Assembly (NCBI GenBank): GCA_018267195.1
Contig: JAFDYY010000001.1
Coordinates: 62,001-126,000 of the forward strand
Source of the DNA: Bacteroidota bacterium
Lineage (GTDB): Bacteria; Bacteroidota; Bacteroidia; Cytophagales; Cyclobacteriaceae
Length of the DNA stretch: 64,000 nt
Reading direction: 5' to 3'
Shown: one piece after another, positions 30,901 to 38,736 of the stretch
How positions within the stretch are numbered: the stretch's first letter is position 1
Layout: every line of letters begins with the position of its first letter
Notes under the pieces: generated by a model
What the model saw: the letters and a program-made list of their open reading frames with translations, nothing else
Told to the model about the DNA's origin: nothing
Databases searched by the model: none
Program-made: the position numbers and the translations under genes

Positions 30901-31035
30901 ACAGTTATCGTTTACGGTTTACTTTTCGCTACGGCCATCACCTTATTCGTGTTGCCCGCCATGTACTATATGGTAGAAAAAAAATGGGGCGATGATTACG
31001 TAGTGGATCTTGAAATGCCTAAAGACGAACATTGA
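27925..31035 (+). CDS. czcA: Heavy-metal efflux RND pump, CzcA family
   Basis: Inner-membrane proton-driven pump of 1036 residues with the RND layout: helix 1, large periplasmic loop, helices 2-6, second loop, helices 8-12. The helix-4 motif IDFGVIVDGAIVMME has the DFG-x3-D pattern of CzcA/CnrA/NccA-type pumps for Zn, Co or Ni, not the AIGAMVD pattern of CusA. A specificity for divalent cations is therefore inferred. It forms an operon with the adaptor upstream and the TolC-like channel downstream, whose start overlaps its stop by one base. Confidence 0.95.
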   Translation: MEKIVFTAIQRRWLFMALFVLLAFIGYYSWEQLSIEAYPDIADVTSQVVTQVPGLAAEEVELQITIPIERALNGLPGMHVMRSRSTFGLSMITIVFEDGIEDYWSRQRIEERLAQLNLPKGAIPSLDPLTSPIGEIYRYIVKSDRYDIRMLKDLQDWVIIPRIKQVQGIADVTNFGGITTQYQVEINPKKLEQYRTTLIDVENAIINNNNNVGGSILTRGELGYVVRGIGLLKNLEDIGNIVVKSQKGVPVFLKDLGTLKYGILERKGILGYTDPKTTLPESIEGIVLLLKKENPSRVLAGVHAAVNELNNETLPEGVKIVPYMDRTNLVETTLETVSHTLIEGITLVVIVLIIFLGNWRGALLVAITIPLALLIAFILMHLTNIPANLLSLGAIDFGVIVDGAIVMMETILKAREEDPHSQLKEQHIGEKAIQVAKPVLFATMIIITAYLPLFAFERVEKKLFTPMAFTVSYALFGALCVALLLIPGLAYVVYSKPQKLYHNKWLEKLTDLYHNRIIKILDKPKKVFAPLALVLAGAIVFTITVGKDFLPPLDEGSIWLQVTLPPGISLSKSKQMADTLRAITLRHEEVTYMVTQLGRNDNGTDSWTPSHYECSVGLKPYKTWASGRKKNDLIIDLAADYAKVPGYTVGFSQPMIDGVMDKIAGAHSELVVKVFGKDFKETRRIAEDVLRTLKNIKGAVDLAIDQEPPLPQLQIKIDREAVARYGLNVSDVADLIEVAIGGKAVSQIFVGERVYDITARFNEESRNTPEAIANLMLTTPEGARIPVSQVAKVELNTGESTITRELNKRHLTVKLNLRGTDLTTFVTEGQKKIEEKVKYDHEKYSIKWGGQFENQRRAYARLAIIVPLALAIMFLLLYGAFGQFRQAGLILSVVPLALFGGMLALNVRGMTLNVSSAVGFIALFGVAIQNGVIMISNINQLRKEKINLKQAVIQGTKMRFRPILMTATVAVLGLLPASLATGIGSDVQRPLATVIVYGLLFATAITLFVLPAMYYMVEKKWGDDYVVDLEMPKDEH

Positions 31036-32315
31036 TGAAACGTTTTTTATACACTACTCTCCTATTTAGCACACTGGCCACTCTGGGGGTGGCCCAAGTA
31101 GATACCCTGTTCATCAAAAAACAAATTACTTTTCCCGAATACCTTGAAAGTGTGGGGAAAGGAAACCTGAACTATGCCGTACAAAAATTTAATGTAGATA
31201 TCGCCTATGCCGGAATTGAAATCGCCAAAATATTTCCTAATCCGGAATTATATTACGGATATGTAAACATGGGGCAAGGACGTATGAAAGCAGGGTATGG
31301 CTATTCGGTAAACGCCAACACCACGTTAGAGTTGGGGGGCAAACGGAAAGCAAGGATAGACCTGGCTAATAACGGGGTAGAGTTAACCAAAGCCCAGTTA
31401 GAAGACTTCTTTAGAAACCTGCGGGCCGATGCCACGCTGGCTTTTCTAAATGCGCTGGCTCTTCGCAACCGGCTACAGGTAATGACTCATTCGTACGAAA
31501 GTATCAATAAATTGGCCGCCTCGGATAGTATTCGTTTCAAGCTTGGATCTATTATGGAAATAGATGCTAAACAAAGCCGGCTCGAAGCACGCTACTTATT
31601 GAATAGTGTTATCCAAGCTCAATCCGATTGGAAAGTTTCATTGAATAACCTCAATTTATTGATAGGGAAAACCAATATAGACACACTCTTATATCCGGCC
31701 GGCCGGTTTGATCAGTTCGATCGCGAATTTATTTACAAAGATTTAGTTACCACGGCTCTTAATAATCGGGCCGATTTAGTGGCCGCCCTTAAAAATAAAA
31801 AAGTGGCAGCCAGTGCCCTAAGATTGGCAAAGGCCAACCGCATGATAGATTTGGGAATTACATTAGGTTCTAATAACACATCGGTGGTAACCAACTTTGT
31901 GGAGCCTACCCCCTCGCTTACTGCGGTGTATGGTGGGCTTACCATCCCCCTAAAATTTTCTAATAATTATAAAGGCGACCTAAGAACCGCTGAGTATAAT
32001 ATTGCACAAGCCGAATTACAATACCGGCAGATAGAGTTGCAAGTAGAAACCGATGTAGCACAAGCCTACTCCCAGTACATGGCCGAGCGCAAGCAGGTAC
32101 AACAATATCAATCGGGCTTGTTGGGTGAAGCTAAACGTGTGCTGGAAGGAAAGGTATATGCCTACCAGCGTGGTAAAACTTCATTACTTGAAGTGCTGAA
32201 TGCACAACGAACCTATAATACCATTCAGATGGATTATTTTAATACTCTTTATAATTACGCTTCGGCTTTGGTACAGTTGGAAAGAGCGGTGGGCATCTGG
32301 GATATTAATTTCTAA
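31035..32315 (+). CDS. TolC family outer-membrane channel of the metal efflux pump
   Basis: 426 residues from the ATG at 31035, which overlaps the czcA stop as TGATG; the TTG one codon earlier is a less likely start. A signal peptide is present (MKRFLYTTLLFSTLATLGVAQ). Two outer-membrane efflux repeats are seen, with heptad-like helices around residues 100-170 and 300-360, and the closing motif SLLEVLNAQRTYNTIQMDYF. It would complete the tripartite pump as the CzcC/CusC component. Confidence 0.92.
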   Translation: MKRFLYTTLLFSTLATLGVAQVDTLFIKKQITFPEYLESVGKGNLNYAVQKFNVDIAYAGIEIAKIFPNPELYYGYVNMGQGRMKAGYGYSVNANTTLELGGKRKARIDLANNGVELTKAQLEDFFRNLRADATLAFLNALALRNRLQVMTHSYESINKLAASDSIRFKLGSIMEIDAKQSRLEARYLLNSVIQAQSDWKVSLNNLNLLIGKTNIDTLLYPAGRFDQFDREFIYKDLVTTALNNRADLVAALKNKKVAASALRLAKANRMIDLGITLGSNNTSVVTNFVEPTPSLTAVYGGLTIPLKFSNNYKGDLRTAEYNIAQAELQYRQIELQVETDVAQAYSQYMAERKQVQQYQSGLLGEAKRVLEGKVYAYQRGKTSLLEVLNAQRTYNTIQMDYFNTLYNYASALVQLERAVGIWDINF

Positions 32316-32320
32316 AACCG

Positions 32321-33049
32321 ATGAAAAAAATAATACTCACGATCATAGTTGCTGTTGCCTGGGGCTTTGTGCAGGCACAGGGGGAAGCCCGCATCGGAAT
32401 TAAAGCAGGTCTTACTTCGGCCACCCTTTTCGGCCCTGACTTGCACCAATTATCATCGGGTGGAGATCCTACCCCACTCAATAGTTTTCATGTTGGCATT
32501 TTTGTAAACTCTAAGTTGACCAAAAATTTTTGGTTGAAGTCTGAACTGTTGATGATCCAGAAAAACAGCTCCCTGTCCATTAGCGATAAATGGGGGCAAA
32601 AATACACCAGTAGTTTTAAGAGTGATTATATTGAATTGCATCCCTTCTCTCCCACGTTGCACATCAAAGGATTTCAACTCCTGGCCGGGCCATATGTAAG
32701 CATGTTGTTTGATGCTCGCTTTTTACAAAAGGATAGTCTCGGCAATACCACCACCGCCATCTTTGGAAATAGTATGCTCAACTCCAGGTATCGCCAGAAA
32801 ATTGATGCAGGTTTTGTGTTAGGCGCAGAATATGAATTAAAGTGTGGCATCAGCCTTGGGGTACGCTACACCCACGGATTTGTGCCTGTTATTGAAGATG
32901 CAGCCGCAGTGCCTCATGCCGGGTTGCCTGAATTACCTCAGCAAAAAATCTATAACAAAGTTTTAAGTTTTTCAATTGGGTATGTTTTTGGAAAAAAGAA
33001 AAAGGATGACTCTAAAATAGATCCCCTGCTCTACCCACATCAAAAATAA
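32321..33049 (+). CDS. Outer-membrane beta-barrel protein (PorT-like fold), function unknown
   Basis: 242 residues with signal peptide MKKIILTIIVAVAWGFVQAQ. The mature part starts ARIGIKAGLTSATLFGPD and is built of amphipathic strands typical of the eight-stranded outer-membrane barrels of Bacteroidota (GISLGVRYTHGF, VLSFSIGYVFGK). It ends in a short charged tail. It is only 5 bases after the TolC-like gene, so it probably belongs to the efflux operon, but no metal-related role can be read. Its stop is 4 bases from the facing leuA stop. Confidence 0.85.
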   Translation: MKKIILTIIVAVAWGFVQAQGEARIGIKAGLTSATLFGPDLHQLSSGGDPTPLNSFHVGIFVNSKLTKNFWLKSELLMIQKNSSLSISDKWGQKYTSSFKSDYIELHPFSPTLHIKGFQLLAGPYVSMLFDARFLQKDSLGNTTTAIFGNSMLNSRYRQKIDAGFVLGAEYELKCGISLGVRYTHGFVPVIEDAAAVPHAGLPELPQQKIYNKVLSFSIGYVFGKKKKDDSKIDPLLYPHQK

Positions 33050-33053
33050 ATGC

Positions 33054-34214
33054 TCACTTTACCAATACAGGCATATTAGCTGCCAGCATAACTAAGTCTT
33101 CATCTTTTACTTCTTTCTTTTCATCGGCCACTAAAAGAAAGTTTTCGTAGAGCGTATTGAGTTCTTCCCCTTCGTATTTGTGTCCAAGTAATTCCATACG
33201 ATGTTTTAATGCGGCTCGGCCACTTCGGGCTGTAAGGATGATCGAAGAAGAAGGCACCCCTACCTGAGCCGGATTAATAATTTCATAATTCTCGGCATGT
33301 TTTAAAAACCCATCCTGATGAATACCCGAAGAATGAGCAAAAGCATTGGCTCCTACAATTGCTTTATTGGCTTGCACGGGCATACGCATCATACCGGAAA
33401 CCAGTTTGCTAAGGCCATAAATTTTTTCCGGCTTAATGTTAGTTGTAAGAGCAAGGTCTTTATGTACTTGCAAAATCATGGCTACTTCTTCCAGCGATGT
33501 ATTGCCGGCCCGCTCGCCAATGCCATTGATCGTTACCTCTGCCTGGCGTGCTCCGTTCAGCAAACCCGAAATAGTATTGGCTGTGGCCAACCCTAAATCA
33601 TTATGGCAATGAACTGAAATAACAGCACGGTCAATATTTTTAACATGATCGACCAGATACTTGATTCGCTTGCCATATAAGTGAGGTAAGCAGTAACCGG
33701 TGGTGTCGGGAATATTTACAACATCAGCTCCAGCCGCAATCACAGCTTCAATAAGCTGAGCTAAAAAAGTTAAATCGGCACGTCCGGCATCTTCAGCAAA
33801 AAACTCTACTTCATAACCTTTGCTCTTAGCATATTTTACGGCCCACACGCCCTGCTCTAATACTTGCTCGCGGGTGCTTTTAAATTTATGTTTAATATGC
33901 ACATCGCTGGAGCCAATGCCGGTATGGATACGGCCTCTCTTGGCATGGCGCAGCGCTTCCGAAGCCACATCTATATCATCTTTTTTAGCGCGGGTTAGTC
34001 CACAAACTACAGGCTCTTTTACAGCCTTCGAAATCTCTACTACCGATAAAAAATCGCCCGGGCTGGAAATAGGGAAGCCCGCCTCAATAACATCTACTCC
34101 CAGTGCTTCGAGTGCGCGGGCAACAATAATTTTTTCTTCTGTCTTCAGTTGGCAACCGGGCACTTGTTCGCCATCGCGAAGGGTGGTGTCGAAAATCTGA
34201 ATCTTGTTTGACAT
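33054..34214 (-). CDS. leuA: 2-isopropylmalate synthase, short form
   Basis: First committed enzyme of leucine synthesis; joins acetyl-CoA and 2-oxoisovalerate. 386 residues with the head [19 protein letters not shown], metal-binding [12 protein letters not shown] and the [16 protein letters not shown] signature. E. coli LeuA has 523 residues; the C-terminal leucine-binding regulatory domain (LeuA_dimer) is absent here. The next gene ends 4 bases away, so there is no room for it and no sign of a frameshift. Homocitrate or citramalate synthase are possible alternatives, but the leuCDB context favours LeuA. Last gene of the leftward leuCDBA operon. Confidence 0.93.
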   Translation of the reverse strand: MSNKIQIFDTTLRDGEQVPGCQLKTEEKIIVARALEALGVDVIEAGFPISSPGDFLSVVEISKAVKEPVVCGLTRAKKDDIDVASEALRHAKRGRIHTGIGSSDVHIKHKFKSTREQVLEQGVWAVKYAKSKGYEVEFFAEDAGRADLTFLAQLIEAVIAAGADVVNIPDTTGYCLPHLYGKRIKYLVDHVKNIDRAVISVHCHNDLGLATANTISGLLNGARQAEVTINGIGERAGNTSLEEVAMILQVHKDLALTTNIKPEKIYGLSKLVSGMMRMPVQANKAIVGANAFAHSSGIHQDGFLKHAENYEIINPAQVGVPSSSIILTARSGRAALKHRMELLGHKYEGEELNTLYENFLLVADEKKEVKDEDLVMLAANMPVLVK

Positions 34215-34254
34215 AACGAGTTGACTTTTAGAAATAATTTAAATTACAAAATCA

Positions 34255-35355
34255 TTAAGCGTTGGCAACACGCGGTATCAATTCGCTTATTTGCTCAACA
34301 ACCATGCTTCCTGCATTTTGAGTAGTTACTATTTTGTTTTGGTCGGTGCTAACATCGGCAATGTCGGCTGTCCGGTATCCTTTCTTCAACATTAATTCTA
34401 CCGCTTTCATTACTGTTTCCGATTCCTCTTTCATATTGAACGAGATATCGAGCAGCAAAGCCACCGACAGAATGGATGCTAACGGATTAGCGATTCCCTT
34501 TCCGGTGATATCGTGTGCACTGCCATGAATAGGTTCATATAAGCCCACGGTATCTCCTACTGAAGCCGAAGCCAGCATCCCCATAGAACCGGCAATCTGC
34601 GAGGCCTCATCCGTTAAAATATCGCCAAATAAATTACCGGTCAATACCACATCATAGCTGCGTGGGTTTTGAATCAACTTCATCGAAGCGGCATCCACAA
34701 ACTGATGATCGAGTTGCACATCAGGATATTGTTTGCCTACATCCTGCACTACTTCCCTCCACAGGCGTGAGCTTTCCAGTACATTAGCTTTGTCAACACT
34801 GGTAACTTTTTTCTTGCGTGTGCGGGCCGCCTGAAAAGCTTTGTGTGCGATACGCTCTACTTCATAGCGCTGATAAATCATAACATCGTAGGCTGTATTT
34901 CGGTCGTCCTTTCTTCCCTTCTCACCAAAGTACACATCGCCCGTAAGTTCGCGGAAAAACAAAATATCAGAGCCTTTCAATATCTCAGGCTTAATACTGG
35001 AAACGTGCAACAACTCATCAAATAATTTTATCGGACGCAGGTTGGCATACAAACCCAATTCTTTGCGCATCTTCAATAAGCCTTGCTCAGGGCGCACTTT
35101 TAAGGTAGGGTCGTTGTCATACATAGGATGCCCTACCGCCCCAAACAAAATAGCATCACAATTTTTTAACTTAGATAATGTTTCATCAGGAAGCGGGTAG
35201 CCCGTAGTCTCAATGGCATGATGACCAATTGATGCCTCGTCAAATTCAAAATGATGATTAAAGAGGTCGGCTATTTTTTGTAATACCCGTTTTCCTTCGG
35301 CCGTTACTTCTTTGCCGATGCCATCGCCCGGCAGTATAATTATTTTCTTATGCAT
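34255..35355 (-). CDS. leuB: 3-isopropylmalate dehydrogenase
   Basis: NAD-dependent oxidative decarboxylase of leucine synthesis, 366 residues. It begins [20 protein letters not shown]. The substrate-arginine region [14 protein letters not shown], the [16 protein letters not shown] segment and the Asp-rich metal site [18 protein letters not shown] are intact. The NAD-binding motif [18 protein letters not shown] is present. Its start overlaps the end of leuD by 8 bases, showing translational coupling in the operon. Confidence 0.97.
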   Translation of the reverse strand: MHKKIIILPGDGIGKEVTAEGKRVLQKIADLFNHHFEFDEASIGHHAIETTGYPLPDETLSKLKNCDAILFGAVGHPMYDNDPTLKVRPEQGLLKMRKELGLYANLRPIKLFDELLHVSSIKPEILKGSDILFFRELTGDVYFGEKGRKDDRNTAYDVMIYQRYEVERIAHKAFQAARTRKKKVTSVDKANVLESSRLWREVVQDVGKQYPDVQLDHQFVDAASMKLIQNPRSYDVVLTGNLFGDILTDEASQIAGSMGMLASASVGDTVGLYEPIHGSAHDITGKGIANPLASILSVALLLDISFNMKEESETVMKAVELMLKKGYRTADIADVSTDQNKIVTTQNAGSMVVEQISELIPRVANA

Positions 35356-35932
35356 GGGTTATATCAAATTCTTTAATCTCTTTTCTTAGGCTCAGCAAGT
35401 AGTCAATATCATCATACCCATTCATTAAGCACGTTTTCTTGTATGCGTTAATCTCAAATTTTTCTTCCAGCGAACCCGTGGTAAAGGTTTGTTTTTCCAA
35501 ATCAATCGTCATTTCGGTTTCGGGGTTTTGCGAAATGATTTCGATTAGTTGCTTTAAAAAATGATCTGACACCACAATGGGGAGCAATCCGTTATTTAAA
35601 GCATTGTTCTTAAAAATATCAGCAAAAAAACTACTCACTACTACACGAAAACCATAATCATAAATAGCCCAGGCGGCATGTTCGCGACTGCTGCCGCACC
35701 CAAAGTTTTTTCCGGCAATCAAAATTTTGCCTGAGTACTTTTTTTCATTCAGCACAAAATTTTTGATGGGTTGATGGTCACTATCGTATCGCCAATCGCA
35801 AAATAAATTTTCGCCAAAGCCTTCCCGTGTAGTGGCTTTTAAAAAACGAGCCGGAATAATCTGATCCGTATCTATGTTTTCGATGGGCAACGGAACGGCC
35901 CGGCTTACTAACCGGTTAAATTTTTCTTTCAT
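35348..35932 (-). CDS. leuD: 3-isopropylmalate dehydratase small subunit
   Basis: Swivel-domain subunit of isopropylmalate isomerase, 194 residues. The conserved head [17 protein letters not shown] and the substrate-binding loop [18 protein letters not shown] are present. It pairs with LeuC, encoded 33 bases upstream. Its end overlaps leuB by 8 bases. Length is as expected for the bacterial small subunit. Confidence 0.97.
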   Translation of the reverse strand: MKEKFNRLVSRAVPLPIENIDTDQIIPARFLKATTREGFGENLFCDWRYDSDHQPIKNFVLNEKKYSGKILIAGKNFGCGSSREHAAWAIYDYGFRVVVSSFFADIFKNNALNNGLLPIVVSDHFLKQLIEIISQNPETEMTIDLEKQTFTTGSLEEKFEINAYKKTCLMNGYDDIDYLLSLRKEIKEFDITHA

Positions 35933-35965
35933 ACTCTTGGGTCTTTACTAGGTTAGTGAAGGTTG

Positions 35966-37381
35966 TTAGTTTACGTTTAGTAAAGTTCTTACATCTGTTA
36001 CTTTGCCCGTAAGGGCAGCGGCAGCGGCACTTAACGGGCTGACCAAAAAAGTTCTGGATTTGAGCCCCTGCCTTCCTTCAAAATTCCGGTTCGATGTACT
36101 AATGCAATATTTTCCGGGAGGCACTTTATCTTCATTCATACCCAAACAAGCCGAGCAGCCCGGGCTACGCAATTCAAAACCGGCCTGTTCAAAAATTTTA
36201 TCCAATCCTTCCTGTTGGGCTTGTAATTCTACTTGTTTCGATCCGGGAATTACCCACACCTCTACTTGGCTGGCCTTCTTTTTTCCTTTCACCATAGATG
36301 CCACCAGCCGTAAATCTTCTATGCGCGCGTTTGTACAGCTACCTATAAATACATAATCAATGCTTTTATTCAATAACTGCGAGCCGGCTTCAAGCCCCAT
36401 GTATTCTAATGATTTTTTAAAAGAAGTTTGTTCACTCATCTCCTTTAACTCGGCAACGGTAGGAATGCGGTCGGTTATTTTCATACCCATGCCGGGGTTG
36501 GTTCCGTACGTAATCATTGGCGTAATGTCGGCCGCATCAAATGTGAGTATCCGGTCATACTCAGCTCCGCTATCCGTATGAAGTGCTTTCCATTCGGTCA
36601 CCTTTTTCTCAAAAGCGGTACCCTGAGGCGCAAATTTTTTTCCTTTGATATAGCTAAATGTCGTTTCATCCGGTGCAATCAACCCACCACGGGCACCCAT
36701 CTCAATGCTCATGTTGCAAATTGTCATACGGGCTTCCATAGATAAATTCCGAATGGTATCACCCGCATACTCAACAAAAAAGCCAGTGGCACCACTGGCT
36801 GAAATTTTAGAAATGATATATAAAATAATATCCTTGCTCACCACACCCTTCCCCAGCACTCCATTAATTTCAATCTTCATGGTTTTGGGTTTGTACTGCA
36901 ATACACATTGTGTAGCCAGTACTTGTTCTACTTCGCTCGTGCCAATTCCAAAGGCAATATTGCCAAATGCCCCGTGTGTGCTGGTGTGGCTGTCGCCACA
37001 AACAATGGTCATGCCGGGCAATGTAAATCCCAGTTCGGGCCCGATGATATGCACAATGCCCTGAAAAGGATGCCCCAGATCATACAGGTCAACCCCAAAC
37101 TCTTTACAATTCTTTCTAAGCGTATCAACCTGATGACGGCTGAGTGCTTCTTTAATGGGCAAATGCTGATCTTTGGTAGGCACGTTATGGTCAGCGGTAG
37201 CGGTTACTCTTCCCGTATTAAAAACGGGTATGCCTCTTTTGCGTAACCCTTCAAACGCTTGCGGGCTGGTAACTTCATGTATAAAATGTCTATCTATAAA
37301 TAATGCATCCGGGTAGCCCTCAGCACGCTTTACAATATGTGCATCCCATATTTTGTCGAATAATGTTTTTGGTTTACTCAC
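35966..37381 (-). CDS. leuC: 3-isopropylmalate dehydratase large subunit
   Basis: [4Fe-4S] subunit of isopropylmalate isomerase, 471 residues. Cluster cysteines are in [12 protein letters not shown] and in [13 protein letters not shown]; the [13 protein letters not shown] motif is intact. The start is a GTG at 37381 (GTGAGTAAACC); no ATG lies close upstream in frame. First gene of leuCDBA. Its leader contains a terminator-like hairpin and an 18-base element shared with the ilv leader, so transcription is probably controlled by attenuation. Confidence 0.97.
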   Translation of the reverse strand: MSKPKTLFDKIWDAHIVKRAEGYPDALFIDRHFIHEVTSPQAFEGLRKRGIPVFNTGRVTATADHNVPTKDQHLPIKEALSRHQVDTLRKNCKEFGVDLYDLGHPFQGIVHIIGPELGFTLPGMTIVCGDSHTSTHGAFGNIAFGIGTSEVEQVLATQCVLQYKPKTMKIEINGVLGKGVVSKDIILYIISKISASGATGFFVEYAGDTIRNLSMEARMTICNMSIEMGARGGLIAPDETTFSYIKGKKFAPQGTAFEKKVTEWKALHTDSGAEYDRILTFDAADITPMITYGTNPGMGMKITDRIPTVAELKEMSEQTSFKKSLEYMGLEAGSQLLNKSIDYVFIGSCTNARIEDLRLVASMVKGKKKASQVEVWVIPGSKQVELQAQQEGLDKIFEQAGFELRSPGCSACLGMNEDKVPPGKYCISTSNRNFEGRQGLKSRTFLVSPLSAAAAALTGKVTDVRTLLNVN

Positions 37382-37397
37382 AACAAGTGTTAGTTTG
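37380..37397 (-). promoter_or_regulatory. Shared 18-base element, leuC copy
   Basis: On the minus strand CAAACTAACACTTGTTGT runs directly into the leuC GTG start. It matches the ilvE copy (37787-37804) at 16 of 18 bases, and in both cases it lies exactly 12 bases after the GTTTTA that follows the leader hairpin. Role unknown. Confidence 0.55.
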
Positions 37398-37418
37398 TTA
37401 TCGTTTTTTTAAAACAGA

Positions 37419-37451
37419 ATCGCCCTGCCGACAAAATGTAGGCAGGGCGAT
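37419..37451 (-). terminator. Terminator-like hairpin in the leuC leader (candidate attenuator)
   Basis: An 11-bp perfect stem, ATCGCCCTGCC / GGCAGGGCGAT, with an 11-base loop is followed on the minus strand by TCTGTTTTA. There is no other minus-strand gene between here and ilvE, so the hairpin sits in the leuCDBA 5' leader instead of ending an upstream gene. That placement points to attenuation. Confidence 0.65.
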
Positions 37452-37597
37452 TAATAATGCTGCAAGATGGCAACAAATACTGAACTGCGAATAAGAATAA
37501 CAAGAAAAAATTTTCTAAACTAACTACCTAACAATTGTTTACATTAGAAAAAGTAAATTTTATTGAAGTAGTTTGTATTACAAGCAATTTTTTTTTG

Positions 37598-37605
37598 TAG
37601 CATTG
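37598..37605 (+). promoter_or_regulatory. Candidate -7 box of the ilv leader promoter
   Basis: TAGCATTG, preceded by TTTG at 37572-37575 with a 22-base gap (the Bacteroides consensus has about 19-21). It would start transcription near 37612, some 20 bases before the leader-peptide ATG. This is tentative. Confidence 0.35.
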
Positions 37606-37632
37606 CACATTGATTTTTTGAAAAGAGAAAAA

Positions 37633-37716
37633 ATGAATAGCCAACTCAACACGTTACCTATCTCCGCTGTCATTATTATCAGTGGAATTATTCTTTGGGT
37701 AAAGAAGAAGAGGTGA
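37633..37716 (+). CDS. ilv operon leader peptide, 27 aa
   Basis: An ATG at 37633, preceded by the A-rich GAAAAGAGAAAAA, opens a 27-codon ORF ending in TGA at 37716. The peptide begins MNSQLNTLPISAV, continues with a run of Ile (ATT ATT ATC, then ATT ATT) and ends WVKKKR. Eleven of 27 codons are for Ile, Val or Leu. An intrinsic terminator begins about 22 bases after the stop, and ilvE lies beyond it. Ribosome stalling at the Ile/Val/Leu codons would prevent termination, as in known ilv attenuators. I have not identified a full antiterminator fold. Confidence 0.7.
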   Translation: MNSQLNTLPISAVIIISGIILWVKKKR

Positions 37717-37738
37717 CTATTGTAAATATTGAACTACA

Positions 37739-37776
37739 AAAACCGCCTCGATAACCCGGGGCGGTTTTGTTTTATA
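37739..37776 (+). terminator. Attenuator terminator before ilvE
   Basis: Stem AAAACCGCC / GGCGGTTTT (9 bp) with a 12-base loop is followed by GTTTTAT. It lies between the leader-peptide stop (37716) and the ilvE start (37813), so it can only act as a conditional terminator of the ilv operon. Confidence 0.8.
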
Positions 37777-37786
37777 AGGACAGTCG

Positions 37787-37804
37787 CAAACTAACAGTTG
37801 TTTT
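37787..37804 (+). promoter_or_regulatory. Shared 18-base element, ilvE copy
   Basis: CAAACTAACAGTTGTTTT lies 8 bases before the ilvE ATG and exactly 12 bases after GTTTTA of the attenuator. The leuC leader has the same arrangement on the other strand. It may be a translation-enhancing leader segment, a protein site, or part of the antiterminator. Confidence 0.55.
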
Positions 37805-37812
37805 AAAAAAAT

Positions 37813-38703
37813 ATGGAATACTATAACGAAGACTCAATCGTATTTTTAGACGGGCAATTTATCAAAGTGAAAGATGCTTCGGTAAGTTTGTTCTCGCAAA
37901 CACTTCATTACGGACATGGTGTGTTTGAGGGCATCCGCTCTTATCAGACCATTCACGGCACCAAAATATTTAAGCCCTACGAACACTTTGAGCGGCTGAT
38001 TCAAAGCTGTAAGCTTCTTAACATTCCCTTTAATTACAGTTTTGAAGAACTGACCCAGTTAAGTTATCAGCTTCTGGAAAAAAATAATTTTTCGAGTGCC
38101 TACATCCGGCCACTGGTTATCTCGGGCGAAAACATGACTCTCACCAGTTCCCGCGAATCATCGTTAATGATTACGGCCTGGAACTGGAAAAAATATTTTT
38201 CCAACAAAGAAGTTAGTGTGTGTATTTCTTCCATACAAAGACCCAACCCTAAAAGCATTAACGCAGAAGCCAAAGTGTGCGGGCATTATGTAAGTTCTAT
38301 CATGGCTACCAATGAGGCCCGCCAGCGGGGATTTGATGAAGCCTTGATTCTCGATGCTGATGGGTTTATTGCCGAGGGCTCGGCTGCTAATTTCTTTTAT
38401 GAAAAAAACGGAGTCCTTTATACTCCACCCAAAGGAAATATTCTACCCGGCATTACACGCCAAACGGTGATCGAGATCTGCCGCGAAATGGAATTGCCCC
38501 TGAAAGAAAAATGGATTAAACCGGAGGAAGTTTTAGAAGCTGACAGCGCCTTCTTCTGCGGAACGGCCGCAGAGATTTCAGCCATCGGTTCCATCGAAAA
38601 GCACCCGGTATATAAACCTTGGCAATCATCGCTGGGTTACATCGTGCAACAAGCTTATACCAACATGGTGATGGAAAAAAGTTTTGCCTACGTCATCGTA
38701 TAA
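37813..38703 (+). CDS. ilvE: Branched-chain amino acid aminotransferase
   Basis: PLP enzyme (fold type IV) of 296 residues for the last step of Ile, Val and Leu synthesis. The head MEYYNEDSIVFLDGQFIKVK, HYGHGVFEGIRSY, the PLP lysine in the segment AEAKVCGHYVSSIMATNEAR, and EGSAANFFYEKNG are all typical. First structural gene of ilvEDBNC, downstream of the attenuator. The same enzyme serves the leucine branch encoded on the opposite strand. Confidence 0.97.
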   Translation: MEYYNEDSIVFLDGQFIKVKDASVSLFSQTLHYGHGVFEGIRSYQTIHGTKIFKPYEHFERLIQSCKLLNIPFNYSFEELTQLSYQLLEKNNFSSAYIRPLVISGENMTLTSSRESSLMITAWNWKKYFSNKEVSVCISSIQRPNPKSINAEAKVCGHYVSSIMATNEARQRGFDEALILDADGFIAEGSAANFFYEKNGVLYTPPKGNILPGITRQTVIEICREMELPLKEKWIKPEEVLEADSAFFCGTAAEISAIGSIEKHPVYKPWQSSLGYIVQQAYTNMVMEKSFAYVIV

Positions 38704-38736
38704 AAAATCAGAAAAATATTTATACCAATCTTTTAA

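Larger units (their letters stand above)
37382..37812. other. 431-base divergent leader region between leuC and ilvE
   Basis: No gene other than the ilv leader peptide is supported. The region holds the leu-side hairpin (37419-37451), a candidate leu leader frame on the minus strand (37453-37521), a candidate promoter for each direction around 37540-37605, the ilv leader ORF (37633-37716), the ilv terminator (37739-37776) and the two copies of the 18-base element. It appears to be a two-sided attenuation control region. Confidence 0.65.
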
